Positions 33,457 to 44,400 of a stretch of 64,000 nucleotides of DNA are shown piece after piece. The DNA is from Pyropia yezoensis (Eukaryota > Rhodophyta > Bangiophyceae > Bangiales > Bangiaceae): contig CM020618.1 in assembly GCA_009829735.1 (NCBI GenBank), forward strand, positions 41,345,030 through 41,409,029. Direction: 5' to 3'. Both the position numbers and the translations under genes were made by a program. The notes beneath the pieces were generated by a model, which was given only the letters and a program-made list of their open reading frames with translations, did no database searches and was not told the DNA's origin. The stretch's first letter is position 1, and the number at the start of each line of letters is the position of its first letter.

Positions 33457-35325
33457 ATGGGCTCCCGCGGTCTGTGGCGACGCCTTGCTGGCGGCGTCGT
33501 CGCATTGACCGCCCTTTCCATCCAGGCCTCCCCGGAAAGCGGCGCCGGCGCCGCCGCCCAGGCCGTTGTCGGCGGCAGCTTTTCCACCCTCGTCACCGCC
33601 GGCTACCAGGCGTGGTTCTCCTGCCCCACCAGCCCCACCGACCCGACCCGCTGGCGGCACTGGACGACCAGGGGCGCGCCGTCTCCCGGGAGCTCTCTGG
33701 GGGAGGCTGGCCGCATCACCATTGACCTCTTCCCCGACGTGCGCGAGTATCCGCCCGAGGCGCTGTGCGAGGCGCCCGCGCTCGGGCGGCTGGGCGCGGG
33801 GGCGGGTGGGGGCGACGCGGCCGGCCCGCCTGCGCGGCTGTTTGACTCAGCCGCCCCCACGGTCATTGACACGCACTTTCGATGGATGCGGGAGTACGGG
33901 CTGGACGGGGTGGGAGTGCAGCGGTTCCTTAGCACCCTCCGCGGGGATGACCCCGAGCGGGGCCTGTCCATTCTGCGGCATGTCCGCGACGCCGCTGACC
34001 GCCACGGGCGGGTCTACTATGTTATGTACGACACGTCGGGGGGCGATGCGGAGGGGTGGGTACAGACCGTCCAGAAGGATTGGACGGCGCTGACGTCCAC
34101 CGCAGACCGGTCGGCGGGGAAGCTCTCCTCTGCTGGGCCGGCCACGTCTGCCTCGTACGGGATTGACATTGTCGGCTCGTCGGGTTCCCGCTACGCGCAC
34201 GAGGACCTCGGGCCAACGGCAGACGCGTGGGGGCGACGCGGCAAGGTGCCGGTGGTGACGCTGTGGGGCCTGGGCGTCCCTTCCCGGCCGGGCTCTGGCG
34301 CGCAGGCCAAGGCGCTCATCGAATGGTTCAAGCGGCGAGGCGTCTACGTGGTGGGTGGCGTGCCCTACCAGTGGCGCTCGAGCCCCGCCCTCGACGCTGT
34401 CGCACAGCCGGGCGGGGAGACAGCTTTCCTTGAACTGCTTGGCAAAGTGAAGCGGGGCTTTTCCTCCGCCTACGCGGCGCTGGATGGGGTGCAGCCGTGG
34501 GCGGTCGGCCAGTACAACACTCTAGAGGACGTTCGGCGCGCCTACGCCACCGACGTACCCCCGAGCCGCCGGGACAGTGTGCCCATGGACCTGGTGCGCA
34601 CCCGCGCGGCGGGGCAGGCCTACTTTGCCGTCCTCTACCCCGGCTTTTCCTGGGCCAACCTCAAGCCCGGGCGGCCCCTCAATCAGATCCCCCGCCGCGG
34701 GGGCGCCTTCTTCTGGGCCCAGGCGGTGCATGCCGCCGGGGCGGGCGCCGGCGCCTACATTGCCATGTTTGACGAGTACGACGAGGCGACGGCCATTGCC
34801 AAGGCCGCCGCGGACGCGGGTGGGGCACCGCCTGCGTCGACGCAGCCGTTTTTAACGCTCGACGCGGATGGGGCGGCGCTGTCGGCCGACTTTTACCTGC
34901 GCCTCGCCGGCGCGGCGGCGGCGCGGATCAAGCAGCGGCCACCACTGCCGGCGGCCGCCTCGGCCGCCGCGCTGCGGGCGCCCGTGCCCGTGCCCGCCAA
35001 CGTTGCGCGCCTGTCCGCGCGGGGGACGCTGCCGCCAGACGGGCGCCTGGCCTCTGCCGACGGGAACGCCAGCCTCCGCTACCAGCGGGACGGCAACCTT
35101 GTGCTGTACGGTGGCGCCGGCCCCGTGTGGGCGTCCAACACGGCTGGCACCGCGCCCAGGCGGGTGGTGGTGGGCGACGACGGCAGCGTGGCGGTGGAGG
35201 ACGCGGGGGGGGGGCGCGTGTGGGCGTCGGCGACGGGGGGTGCGGGAGCGGCGCTGGAGCTGGCCGCGGGGCCGAGCCTCCTCGTCCGCCGCGTCGACGG
35301 GTCGGTGGCCGAGGTCCTTGCCTGA
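33457..35325 (+). CDS. Secreted GH99/GH71-like glycoside hydrolase-type protein with C-terminal bulb-type lectin domain
   Basis: A single-exon gene of 622 residues. It starts with a signal peptide (RRLAGGVVALTALSIQAS). Residues about 45-480 follow the GH99-like/GH71 pattern of bacterial proteins often named xylosidase/arabinosidase: YQAWFSCP, RWRHW, TIDLFPDVREYP, DTHFRWMREYGLDGVGVQRF, VYYVMYDTSG, GSSGSRYAHED, GGVPYQWR, GGAFFWAQ and MFDEYDEATAI (Asp439-Glu440 and Asp442-Glu443 are candidate acidic active-site residues). Residues about 515-600 form a B-lectin fold with the mannose-binding motif QxDxNxVxY at 543-551 (QRDGNLVLY) followed by GPVWASNT. A role in binding and cutting mannose-containing or other cell-wall polysaccharide outside the cell is inferred; the exact substrate cannot be read from sequence. 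The lack of introns and the bacterial-type domain pairing raise the possibility of transfer from bacteria. Confidence 0.85.
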   Translation: MGSRGLWRRLAGGVVALTALSIQASPESGAGAAAQAVVGGSFSTLVTAGYQAWFSCPTSPTDPTRWRHWTTRGAPSPGSSLGEAGRITIDLFPDVREYPPEALCEAPALGRLGAGAGGGDAAGPPARLFDSAAPTVIDTHFRWMREYGLDGVGVQRFLSTLRGDDPERGLSILRHVRDAADRHGRVYYVMYDTSGGDAEGWVQTVQKDWTALTSTADRSAGKLSSAGPATSASYGIDIVGSSGSRYAHEDLGPTADAWGRRGKVPVVTLWGLGVPSRPGSGAQAKALIEWFKRRGVYVVGGVPYQWRSSPALDAVAQPGGETAFLELLGKVKRGFSSAYAALDGVQPWAVGQYNTLEDVRRAYATDVPPSRRDSVPMDLVRTRAAGQAYFAVLYPGFSWANLKPGRPLNQIPRRGGAFFWAQAVHAAGAGAGAYIAMFDEYDEATAIAKAAADAGGAPPASTQPFLTLDADGAALSADFYLRLAGAAAARIKQRPPLPAAASAAALRAPVPVPANVARLSARGTLPPDGRLASADGNASLRYQRDGNLVLYGGAGPVWASNTAGTAPRRVVVGDDGSVAVEDAGGGRVWASATGGAGAALELAAGPSLLVRRVDGSVAEVLA

Positions 35326-36881
35326 AGGGGAGGGCGGGTCCCCCTCCGGCGTGGGGGAGAGAAGGTGCGCGGGATGAGGGGGCTTTAGGTCTTGGACGCC
35401 GCGCGCACCGCACCTCTCCCCCCCTCCATGACCCCGCCTATTCGACGTCAAACGGCAAGCAGTCGGGTTCCGGCCGTCGGTGGTGGTGGCCGCTGACTGC
35501 TGGCGTACTCCCAACGGCATCTGGCGGCGGGCCTCGGGGTGGTACGGCCGCAGCGCCTTGCGCTGACCACCCCTGGAGTCTGCGCTCTCCCCCCCTATGT
35601 CCCTCGTAGAGACGCGTCCCATTTGGCCATGTGGACCTGACCACACACTGACATTGTCGTGGGCTGATGCAACAATGCGGGGGGAATGGTGAGAGGCGGT
35701 GCTCTGTCTCTTGACTACCTACTTCTTAGGCTGCTGTTCTCTTTCCTCAGGATGCCACTTCTTTCGGCGGCTGCCGAGGAATGGCTGGTGGGGGGGCTGA
35801 TGGTGGGAGCGGAGGGGCGGACAAGCGCGTGAGGTCGCGAGGGGCTGGAGCTCTTAGCACTGGGGACGTTTTCTTAGAATTTCTTTGACAGACACACTGA
35901 AAAAGTGTGCTACATAGAGAGGGCGACACCATACTGTTTTACGTAGACGACCCCAGGTTTGAGCGCACCTCATGGCTGGCCAAGAGGCTCAGCTGGCCAC
36001 GAGGCGCAGTCGGCCAGGTCATTGATGTGCAGCGCCACGCAGCAGGCCAACGGGCCCCCGGCGTTGTTGGAATAGCTACGCAATGGTGTTCGCATCAGGG
36101 AGGCACCACGAGGCCAATCGCGTATCTCGGTGTCGAGCCGACCCAGACACGCTGTCCATGGGACGTTTCCCCATCGTCGCCGCGTGCACCTTCACGTTCC
36201 CCGCCCTCGGAGCACCCTCGCGCAAGGGGTGGGGTTTTGATGGAGGCAGATGGAGGGATCACCGCTGATATCTACAGTACGTATGCCTGGGGCCCGCGGC
36301 GAGCGGCCGTCTCAGTGGCAGTACAGTACGTAGGGGGCGCCGACCCTCGGGCCACGCTTGCTGGGGAGGAGATTGCTGTGGGGTGTGGGGCGGTCGCGGA
36401 AGGGGGTAACAGCCTGTAGTCGCAGAATTGGCCCTCGGTTGCTGGCACCAAAGGTAGGCCGCGTTCACGGCTGCGGGTGGGGCGGACCGCCAGTGCGTTG
36501 CCGCACCGCCGGCTGCCGTTTGCCGGTGCTGGGGGGGCTCCGCCACCGCCGCCGCCCCGCAGGCCCACTTGGCAGCGTTGGGCGGCAGGGCGAGCGGGCC
36601 TGCCTGTGGGGCGGGGATGGTCGTGGGGAGGGGAGCATGGAGGGATGGGGGAAGGGAGCGGGGGGACGAGGAGGGACCGGCTCGGGCGCCCGCTGGCTGA
36701 AGGCATTTGAGCGACCGGACGGGCGCGTTGGGATACATATGAGAAGCTCTATGCCAGCCACGCCATCCCTCTCCGGTCTCACCGATGACACCCCTGCCGC
36801 CCTCTCACCCGACCCCCAGCCTCGGACGATAGCCCACAGCCCCCTCGCCCGCCCTCGTCACTCCCCTTTTTGTCACTGATC
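35326..36881. other. Intergenic region, no supportable gene
   Basis: The 1.55 kb between two plus-strand genes holds short frames only (one of 170 codons at 35,907-36,419 lacks any domain or leader). A GTACAGTAC motif lies at 36321-36329 and a partial one at about 36,273. ATACATATG at about 36,731, 150 bases before ATG 36882, is a weak TATA candidate for the next gene. Confidence 0.5.
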
Positions 36882-37484
36882 ATGGCAGGCGTCACTGCTG
36901 TCGCCCCCCGCCGGACGGGCGCTCGTAGCCTTGTCGCCACAGCGTTTGTGGCGGCCGCCATCATCGCTGCTGCCGCTGCTCCCGGCGTGACGGCCAGTCG
37001 CCGCACCGGCACCCCCGGCGTCATCCCCCCGGGCACGACCGGGTCCATCTTTGCAGACGCGGTGTACCGGAGCGGACCCGCATCGTCACCGGGGTGCCCC
37101 GAGACGCTCTCCATCACCGGCCCCCTGCCGACCGCGTACCATGCCAATGGAACAACCTTTCGCGTCAAGCCGGCTGACATCAAGATGAATGGCGTGCCGT
37201 GCAGGGGTACCCAGCCAGACACGGCGCTGCTGATGCGCTTTGGCCAGGACCTCGCCGACGCAGCCGAGGAGATGAAGTACATTTACGTCCGGGGCATTCA
37301 GGTCAACTGGCCAGGCGCTGTCATTGCCGTTGATGAGAATGGCATGGTGGACTGTGAGCCGCAGGTCAAGAGGCGTGATGTCCGCTTCCGTACGATGGTG
37401 TTCCTGGAAGTCAGGGGGAAGCCCCGGATGGAGTTCAAAGCAGACGTGGAGGGCGGCTATTGTTTTATGGACCTCCAGCGCTGA
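36882..37484 (+). CDS. Secreted protein of unknown function (200 aa, four Cys in mature part)
   Basis: ATG 36882 begins a 200-residue frame. The start is chosen because the residues after it form a signal peptide: basic RRTGAR, then a hydrophobic core SLVATAFVAAAIIAAAAAPG, then VTASR. The mature part has four Cys (GCPET, VPCRG, MVDCEP, GGYCFMD), which could form two disulfides. It is not repetitive and has a balanced composition, unlike the low-complexity proteins nearby (for example RGIQVNWPGAVIAVDENG and RFRTMVFLEVRGKPRMEFK), so it is probably a single folded beta-rich domain. I do not recognise the family. It follows the GH99-lectin gene on the same strand and shares its secreted fate, but it is 1.5 kb away. 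Confidence 0.75.
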   Translation: MAGVTAVAPRRTGARSLVATAFVAAAIIAAAAAPGVTASRRTGTPGVIPPGTTGSIFADAVYRSGPASSPGCPETLSITGPLPTAYHANGTTFRVKPADIKMNGVPCRGTQPDTALLMRFGQDLADAAEEMKYIYVRGIQVNWPGAVIAVDENGMVDCEPQVKRRDVRFRTMVFLEVRGKPRMEFKADVEGGYCFMDLQR

Positions 37485-37754
37485 ACGGTGTGGTGTGTCA
37501 GGACGCGACCGTTCCGTGCGCGAGGGGAGGGGGAGGGGAGGTTGGATAGAAGCGATAGATAGTGCACGTGCGTGACGGTGTACGTGAGTAAACAATGTCC
37601 TTCTCTCTTCTCCTGCTCCAGAATGTCGACAACCGGGTATGTGTGAGATGGCCCAGTGGATGGCTTACGTTGCTAGCTGCGAGGACCACACCCGCCACCG
37701 GTGGCACCACGGCGACGGCTGCAGCTGCTGCCCGTCGGACCCCCCCTCCCCCCC

Positions 37755-37892
37755 CCCTTCTTCTGCTCCTGGCGAAAGGCTGCAGCTTGCCCGTCGTGAC
37801 CGTGTCCCGTCACCGCGGCGTCGCCTTCCCCCCACCGCCAGGTCCCCCCTTCCACAGCGCAGCATATGGGGACCTCCCAAGCAAGCAAGAAA
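37755..37892. repeat. Dispersed repeat, copy 2
   Basis: Similar in the same orientation to 31,221-31,348 (GCTGCAGCTTGCCCGTCGTG matches GCCGCAGCTTGCCCGCCGTC). GTACAGTAC follows at 37977-37985. It lies between two convergent genes. Confidence 0.5.
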
Positions 37893-38123
37893 AAAACACA
37901 CACACGGCACAAGTCAAGCAAAGAGATTAACAGAAGGCCAACAGCGGAGCACGTGCGCGGGGGCACGTACAGTACACCCGATGAGCCCAGTCCGCTACAT
38001 ATGTAGTCTAAAATTGAGGCAGCAAGAAGACCAACTTTACTGTTCACCCACAGTGCAGTCCTGCGGTGGCGGCCGCAACGCCACTAAGCCGCACCGCCGC
38101 AGCCACCAGCAGGGGCCGCGGGG

Positions 38124-39098
38124 TCAGCCGAGGAAGGACACTCCCGTGACCTCCTCGCTCTTGGCCCACAGCGCCGCCGAGGCGGGAGCGTCCGTGGCCA
38201 TGGGGGCCTTCTTCTCCCGCGCGGGGGGCCCCCGGAGGCCCAGAAAGGAGGGCCCCCAGTAGTCGTCTGCGCGCACGTCCGCCTCGGTGGCGGCATAGAC
38301 GAGCGGGCAGGCGCCCGCCTCGGCCGAGTGGCTGAGGACAGACTGGAAGACGGCCATAAGGGCGGTGAAGGGGGCGGCAACGGTGGCCTTGCCGACGAGG
38401 CCGGTGCGCGCCCAGCCGGGCTGGGCGGTCACCGCCAGCACGGGGGGAGTGTCGCCACCGCCACCGCCGCCGCCGCCGTCGCCGTGCGCCGCCAGCCGGC
38501 GGGCCAGCTCGTGGGTGAAGAGCAGGTTGCACACCTTACTCCGCGCGTAGGCCGCCCACGGGGTGTAGGACCGCTCCAGCGTCCAGTCGTCCAGGGCCAG
38601 GTCGCTGCACGACCGGTGCGCGTGGGAGGCAACGTTGACGATGCGGGCGCCGGGGGTGGCAGCGAGGAGCGGCAGCAGGAGGCCCGTCAATGCAAACGGG
38701 CCCAGGTGGTTGGTGGCCATCTGCGCCTCCTGCCCGTCCTTGGTCACCGCCCGCGGCAGCATCATGACGCCCGCGTTGTTGAGCAGCACGTCCAGCGACG
38801 GATGGCTGGCCGCAAAGGCCGCCGCAAACGCCCGGACCGACGCGAGGTCCGCCATGTCCGCCACCCCCACCGCCACGGTGCCGGCGGCAGGGCCCGCCGC
38901 GGTCAGCACCTGCCGGATGGCGGTGGCGGCCGCCTCCCCACGCTCGGGGTTGCGCACCACGATGGTCACGTTGGCGCCTTTGAGGGCCAGGTGGCGGGCC
39001 GCCTCGTAGCCGACGCCCCCGTTGCCGCCCGTCACGATAATGGTCTTGCCCGACTGGGGCTCAAGGTCGGCCATCGTCCACCTCTTGGATGGGGCCAT
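38124..39098 (-). CDS. Short-chain dehydrogenase/reductase, RDH/WWOX/POR-like
   Basis: A single exon of 324 residues from ATG 39098. The frame is open upstream but only Pro-rich there; ATG 39074 is an alternative start. Classical SDR landmarks are present: the cofactor loop T23-GGNGGVG-30, D81, N107-NAG-110, N130, S158 and Y184-x3-K188, so the catalytic tetrad Asn-Ser-Tyr-Lys is complete. Arg49 after the second strand (IVVRN) favours NADP(H). The overall pattern (VTGGNGGVGYEAARHLALKG, NHLGPFALTGLLLPLL, VNVASHAHR) matches the retinol dehydrogenase/WW-oxidoreductase/protochlorophyllide reductase-like group, and the substrate is unknown. A poly-Gly insert (about residues 206-213) interrupts the helix before the QPGWARTGL segment. 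No targeting signal is clear. Its promoter should lie in 39,100-39,500, where the minus strand has CTATTTAG at about 39,404. Confidence 0.9.
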   Translation of the reverse strand: MAPSKRWTMADLEPQSGKTIIVTGGNGGVGYEAARHLALKGANVTIVVRNPERGEAAATAIRQVLTAAGPAAGTVAVGVADMADLASVRAFAAAFAASHPSLDVLLNNAGVMMLPRAVTKDGQEAQMATNHLGPFALTGLLLPLLAATPGARIVNVASHAHRSCSDLALDDWTLERSYTPWAAYARSKVCNLLFTHELARRLAAHGDGGGGGGGGDTPPVLAVTAQPGWARTGLVGKATVAAPFTALMAVFQSVLSHSAEAGACPLVYAATEADVRADDYWGPSFLGLRGPPAREKKAPMATDAPASAALWAKSEEVTGVSFLG

Positions 39099-40489
39099 GG
39101 CTGCTTGTGGTCCGGGGTGGGGAGGGGGCGGGGGGCAGGGGGGTGGCAATGGGGGCAGCAAAGAGCCGGCCGAGGGAGAATGGACGGCGAGGAGAGGGTG
39201 GCGTGGGTAAGCCCAGACCGCAGTGGGGGAGGGGGGTCGACAGCAGACACAGTCGAGGGGGCTGGGAGGCGACGGGGATGGAAGTGACTTGGTGTAGCGC
39301 CGTCAAGGGCAACACGAGCAGCCGAGGACCTAGGTTGGAGAGAGCAGGCGGATGGGACAGCGGGGACCGGCCGCCGTCCGTCCTCCCGCCGCAGCCGGCG
39401 CGTCTAAATAGCAGCGGCGGTACGGCGGCCGGGCACGAGCAGGGGTGGGCCCCGGTCGAGCGCGGCCTCCATCGCGCCCGTGTGGCCTGTGTGCCCCACC
39501 CCCATCGTGTGCCGGCTGTGGCGCTGGCGCTCCTCCCAAGGCAAAAAAAGGCCTTGGGAGGGACCGAGGCGGCGCTCGAGCGGAACGAACGCGGGCACGC
39601 CGCTGCAGGGCGTGCCGCGGGCGTCCATGCGGCCCCTCATTGGTCGTTTCAAGCCGAACAGCACCCCCTTCCATCAGCTCCAATGGGAGTGCGCCAGCCG
39701 CCTGCCGACGCGCCGCCAGCAAGATCCATGGCGCACGCGACGCTCTTCGCTCTCCGTCTTGGATGACGGGTCGTCACATGCCGGACGGGGCGGCGGGGCG
39801 GGAGGGGAACCACGCCTCGACTCTCCCCCCGACGAGAAGCGCCGCGGCTGTCCCACGGGGGCGACCGACGCCGCAGCCGGCGCCGACGGCGTGCGTCTTG
39901 GTCCCTGGACAAGAACACCCACGGCCAGGGGGGGTAAGTAAGTACCTACTCGGGGCGTGCGTATCGCCGGACCTCTTGCCTGAGCGTGTTGGACGGGCAC
40001 CCGTGTTGGTCTTACTCACAGACGGAGCCCGGTGGTGCGTCCCGACGCACCATGTCCAGACGCCACCGTCGGAGCGGGGCTGCCACAAACGCGCCGGGCT
40101 ACCGCCGCGTCGGCAGTGCCTCCCGTCTGTGGCCACCAACAACCGCGGGGCGGCAGCGGTCAAGGTTCCCCTCCCGGCTGCTGCCGCCCTTCTGGTTTCC
40201 TCCCGACAGACTCGCGGTGTGCACGCATAGATATGCATGTATCCATCCGTGCACGCTACGGAAAATGGTGGCAAGAAACGCGCTCAGTAAAAAAAAAACA
40301 CACCAACAGGTGGGGACCACCCCGTTCGTCGTAAGCCCTTCAGGAGGGGCCCTCCCCCGCCGGGTCTCTTCCACCCCACCGGGCCTCCTCCCCCCCCCCC
40401 CCCCCCCAAAACCCCCGCCCCAACACCCCCCCCGCCCCCCCCAATCCCCCCCCCCCATCCCCCCCCCCCCCGCGGGCAACGTGCGACCG
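39099..40489. other. Intergenic region upstream of the SDR gene and downstream of the SNF5 gene
   Basis: The 1.4 kb holds no supportable gene. The minus strand has a TATA-like CTATTTAG at about 39,404-39,411. Poly-C blocks at about 40,391-40,407 and 40,428-40,470 border the 3' end of the SNF5-like gene. Confidence 0.5.
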
Positions 40490-40597
40490 TCACGTCAACG
40501 CGGCGGTCGCGGCAGCGGCCGCCGCCGCGATCAGCGCGTCATCGTCCTCATAGTAGCTGCCATAGCCGAGTGGCGGCTCCGCGCCAGGCCCCGCGGT

Positions 40598-40630
<33 letters not shown>

Positions 40631-41456
40631 CCCGGTCGACGGCTCTGCCGGCGGCGGCGGCGGCGGCGGCACGGCCGCTGCCGCGTCCGCAGCGGCGGCC
40701 GCTTCGGCGGCCGCCACCACCGCCGCCGCCGACGCGTCGGCGGCGGCTGCCGCCTCGGCGGCCGCCGCCGCCGCCGCCAGTCCCGCGTCAACGGCTGCCA
40801 CCGCGTGGCGGCCGCCGTCGGCGGGGCGCGCACCGCGCGCGCCGCCCCCGCCGTTGGCGGGTGCGGCGGCGGCGGCGGCGGGGCCGCCGCCGCCACCGCC
40901 GCCGCCGCCACCGCCGGCACGGCGCGCGGCCACCACCCCCCCCAGTGCGCCGGCGGCGGCGGCGGCCGCGCCACGCCCGCTGCCGCGGCTGCCCACCGAA
41001 GCAGAGCGGGATCGCCCCGCCGCCGTAGACGACGACGGGGTGGCCCCGTGGGCCGGCCGCCGCGGCGCACCCCCACCGCCACCGCCACCACCACCGACGC
41101 TGCCACCGCTACCGCCACCGCCACCACGGCCACCGCCACCACCACCACCACCACCACCGCTACCACCGGCGGTGGCGGCGGCAGCGGCGGGGCGGCGGCC
41201 AATGGCAATGCCAGCGGCGGTGGCGGCGGCTGCCGCGGCGGCAACGGCCGCGGCAGCGGCAACGCCGCCGCTGCCCGCGCTGTGCCGCCGCCGCGGGCGG
41301 GGGCGCGCCACCGGGCTGCTCCCCGCCGTGTCACTGTCCACGTCATAGTCCGCGTCACGGTCGCTGTCGTCAGAGCGGGGGCGCTTGCGGTGCGGCGGCG
41401 GCCGCCGCCGGGGGGCGCGCCCGCCGCCCCCGCTACCGCCACCGCCACCACCACCA

Positions 41457-41488
<32 letters not shown>

Positions 41489-44400
41489 ATCGCCACCACC
41501 ACCACCGCCGCTCCCGCCGCCGGCCGCGCTACCCGACCGCCGCCGCCGGTTGGCGTTGCCGCCACCCCCCCCCCCGCCACCGCCACCCCCCCCTCCCGCG
41601 CCAGTCGACCGCCCCCGCGGGCGCCCCCCGCCGGCTGACCCCTCAGACCGACGGCCGCGGCCGCCGCGGCCGCTGCCGCCACCGGCCTGCCGCGCCGCCG
41701 CCCCGTGGGCGGTGCCCGCCGCCACGGCCGCCGCCGCGGCCGCGGCGGCCGCCACGCCGCCAATCCCGCCCGCCGCCGCCGCCGCCGCCGCTGCCGTCGA
41801 CGTTGCCGCGCCGTTGGCAGCACCCACCGTTGACGCGGCAGCCGACGCGGCCACGGCGGCGGCGGCGGTAGCGGCGGCCGCCGCAGTCGCCGCCGCCGCC
41901 GCTTTCGCTGCTGCGGCCAGCCCATCTGTGGGTGGGAGCACCAAGGCGCCGCCGCCGGCGCCGCCGCCAATGCCGCCGCCGACGCCGCTGCCACTACCGC
42001 CGCCGCCGCCCGACGCGAGCGCCGCGGCAAGGGGCTTGTGGCTTCGCCGCGCCGACGCGGCGGCGGCCGCCGCCTCGGCGGCGGCGGTGGCCGCCGACAC
42101 GGCGGCCGTCTCGGCGGCCGCCCGGGCGGCGGCGCGGCGGGCCACCTCGGCGTCGATGCCCACGCCCAGCACCGCGTCGAGGAGGCCAAAGCAGGTGCGG
42201 GCGGCCGCGTCACGCGCCTCGGACCGGGCGGCGGCGGGCGGCAGCGCCCGCCGCACACAGTCGATGGGGGGGAGGCGCGCCAGGCACAGGAGTGGCGGGG
42301 AAGGAGGGGGTGGTAGGGTGAAGGGGAGAGGCTGGGGTGCCGCGGCGCCGCCACCGACGCCGCCGCCGCCGCTGGGGTTGACCCCGACGCCGTCGGCGGG
42401 GGCGGCCGCCCCCGGCACGCGCGTCGGCACAGGCACCAGGCCCGGCACGACAATGGGCGTGCCGGCCGGCAGACGGGACACCCGCGGCGGCGTGGCAGAC
42501 ACTGCTGCGGGCCCGCCGAGCAGGTTGGCCAGGGCGGCGGCCGACGGGCGGCCGCCGCCGCCCGCGCCCGCCCCCGCGGCGCCGAGAAAGGCCACCTGGT
42601 GGTGGTCCAGCAGCTGGTTCCGGATGGCCGCCGCGATGCGCGGCACCTGCGCCGGGCTCAGCAGCAGGTCCGCCGCCAGGTGGGCGGCAAACAGCTCGGG
42701 CGAGTTGTACGCCCCCGCCGACAGGTCCCACTCAAACTCCTCGTCCAGCCGCCGCACCTCCCCCGATGACTCGGTGAGGTCCAGCCGCAGGTGCACGTGC
42801 CGGAGGTTCTCCTCGGCCGCACCGGCGGGGCCATACCGGAACGCCGGGCGGCCGCGGGCGCCAGCCACGGGGGCAGACGCTGGCTGGCCACGGCCCGTCG
42901 ACGGCGCCACCGCTGGCGGGCCGCGGCCGCCGCCGCCGCCGCCGGCACTTGGCGTCGCGCCGCCACGGGTGCCACCGGGGGAGCCCGCGGCGGGGGGCAC
43001 GCCCCCGCCCGACGCGCTCGCCCAGCCGCCAAACGCCCTGGCGGCCGCCCCCCCGACGGTGGGTGGTGGGGGGAGCGTCAAGACGCCCAGCCGCAGCAGG
43101 CAGCTGCGGATCTGGCGGGCCAACCGCGGCGCGGCGGTGGCCAGCGGCAGCCCGTACGCCGCGCACAGGCGCGTCGCGGCGGTCTCGGGGCTCTCGGTCG
43201 TCTCGTCCACCCGCCACTGGAGGACTGTCTCGAGCAGCACCACCCGCCGGCCGGCGGCCGACGCGGCGCCCGGCCGCGCCGACGGCGGCGGCCCGAGCAG
43301 CCGCACCGGCACGGGCACACTCACCGCCCGCATGCTCGCCTCGTCCCCCACCCAGCCGGCCTTGACGTAGGCGTGGAAGGCCCGGTCGGCGGTCAGGTCC
43401 AGCTCGTGGATGGCCGACCGGTGGGGGAGGACGAGCGGGCCCGGGTCCGCCACCACCGGCCGGTAGGCGGGTGCAACCGAGCCGGGAAACACGGGCGGGG
43501 GGGGGGAGCGGGGGCGCTTGCGCGCCACCGCACGGCCCGTACCAATGATGGTGGCCGCCCGCATGGCCGCGGGGTGGAGTGGCAGCGGCACCGCCCCAGC
43601 CTGCAGCGCCGGCCCCGTCAAAGCCCCGCGCGCCGGCGCGGCCACGGCACCCCGCAGGACGCCCCCGCGGGCACCCCCACCAGCGCCTGCCTGCACACCC
43701 GCCGTCACCGCGGCGGCACGGGCCGCCTGCGCGGCCGCGGCCCGTGCGGCCAGCGCGCTGAGCCGCTCCGCGTCGGCGACGAGCGCGGCAGCAGCCGCCG
43801 CCGCCCGCTGCTTGCCCGCCGCCGCCAGTGCGTCGGCAGACGCGACGCGCTGCGCCTCTGTCGCCGCCGCCGCCGCGTCGGCCGCCGCCTTGGCGCGCCG
43901 GGCACTCTCCTCTGCCGCCGCCACCTGCTCCCGGTGCTTGCGCTGCCGCCGCGCGTGCTCCAGCTCCCGCTTGCGCTTGAGCTGCCGCTGCCGATGGCTG
44001 GCCGCGGACGTTAGCGCCGTATCATCCGACGCGTCCGACGCGGCCGACGCGGTGGAGCCACTCGGAGGGGCGGGAGCCCTGCCGGCTGCGATGGCGGTAG
44101 CGGCAGCCGCGGCAGCAGCAGCAGCGGCTGCGGTCGCAGCTGGCATAGCAGGTAGCAGTTCGGCCTTGGCGCTGCCGCTGCTCCCGCCGCCGCTGCCGCC
44201 GCTACCACCGGCTGGCGGCTTGGCCTTTTTCTTCTTGGAGCTCCCAGAATCGGCCGTCGGCCGACCCGCCGGCGGCTTAGCCGGCGACGGCGCCGCCAGG
44301 GGGCGGTCGGAGGAGAGCACCCCCGCGGTGGCGCCGTCCGCCGAAGACCGAGCAGCGCTAGACGTTGGGGATCCCCGCGGGACTGCCGACGGTGACGAGC

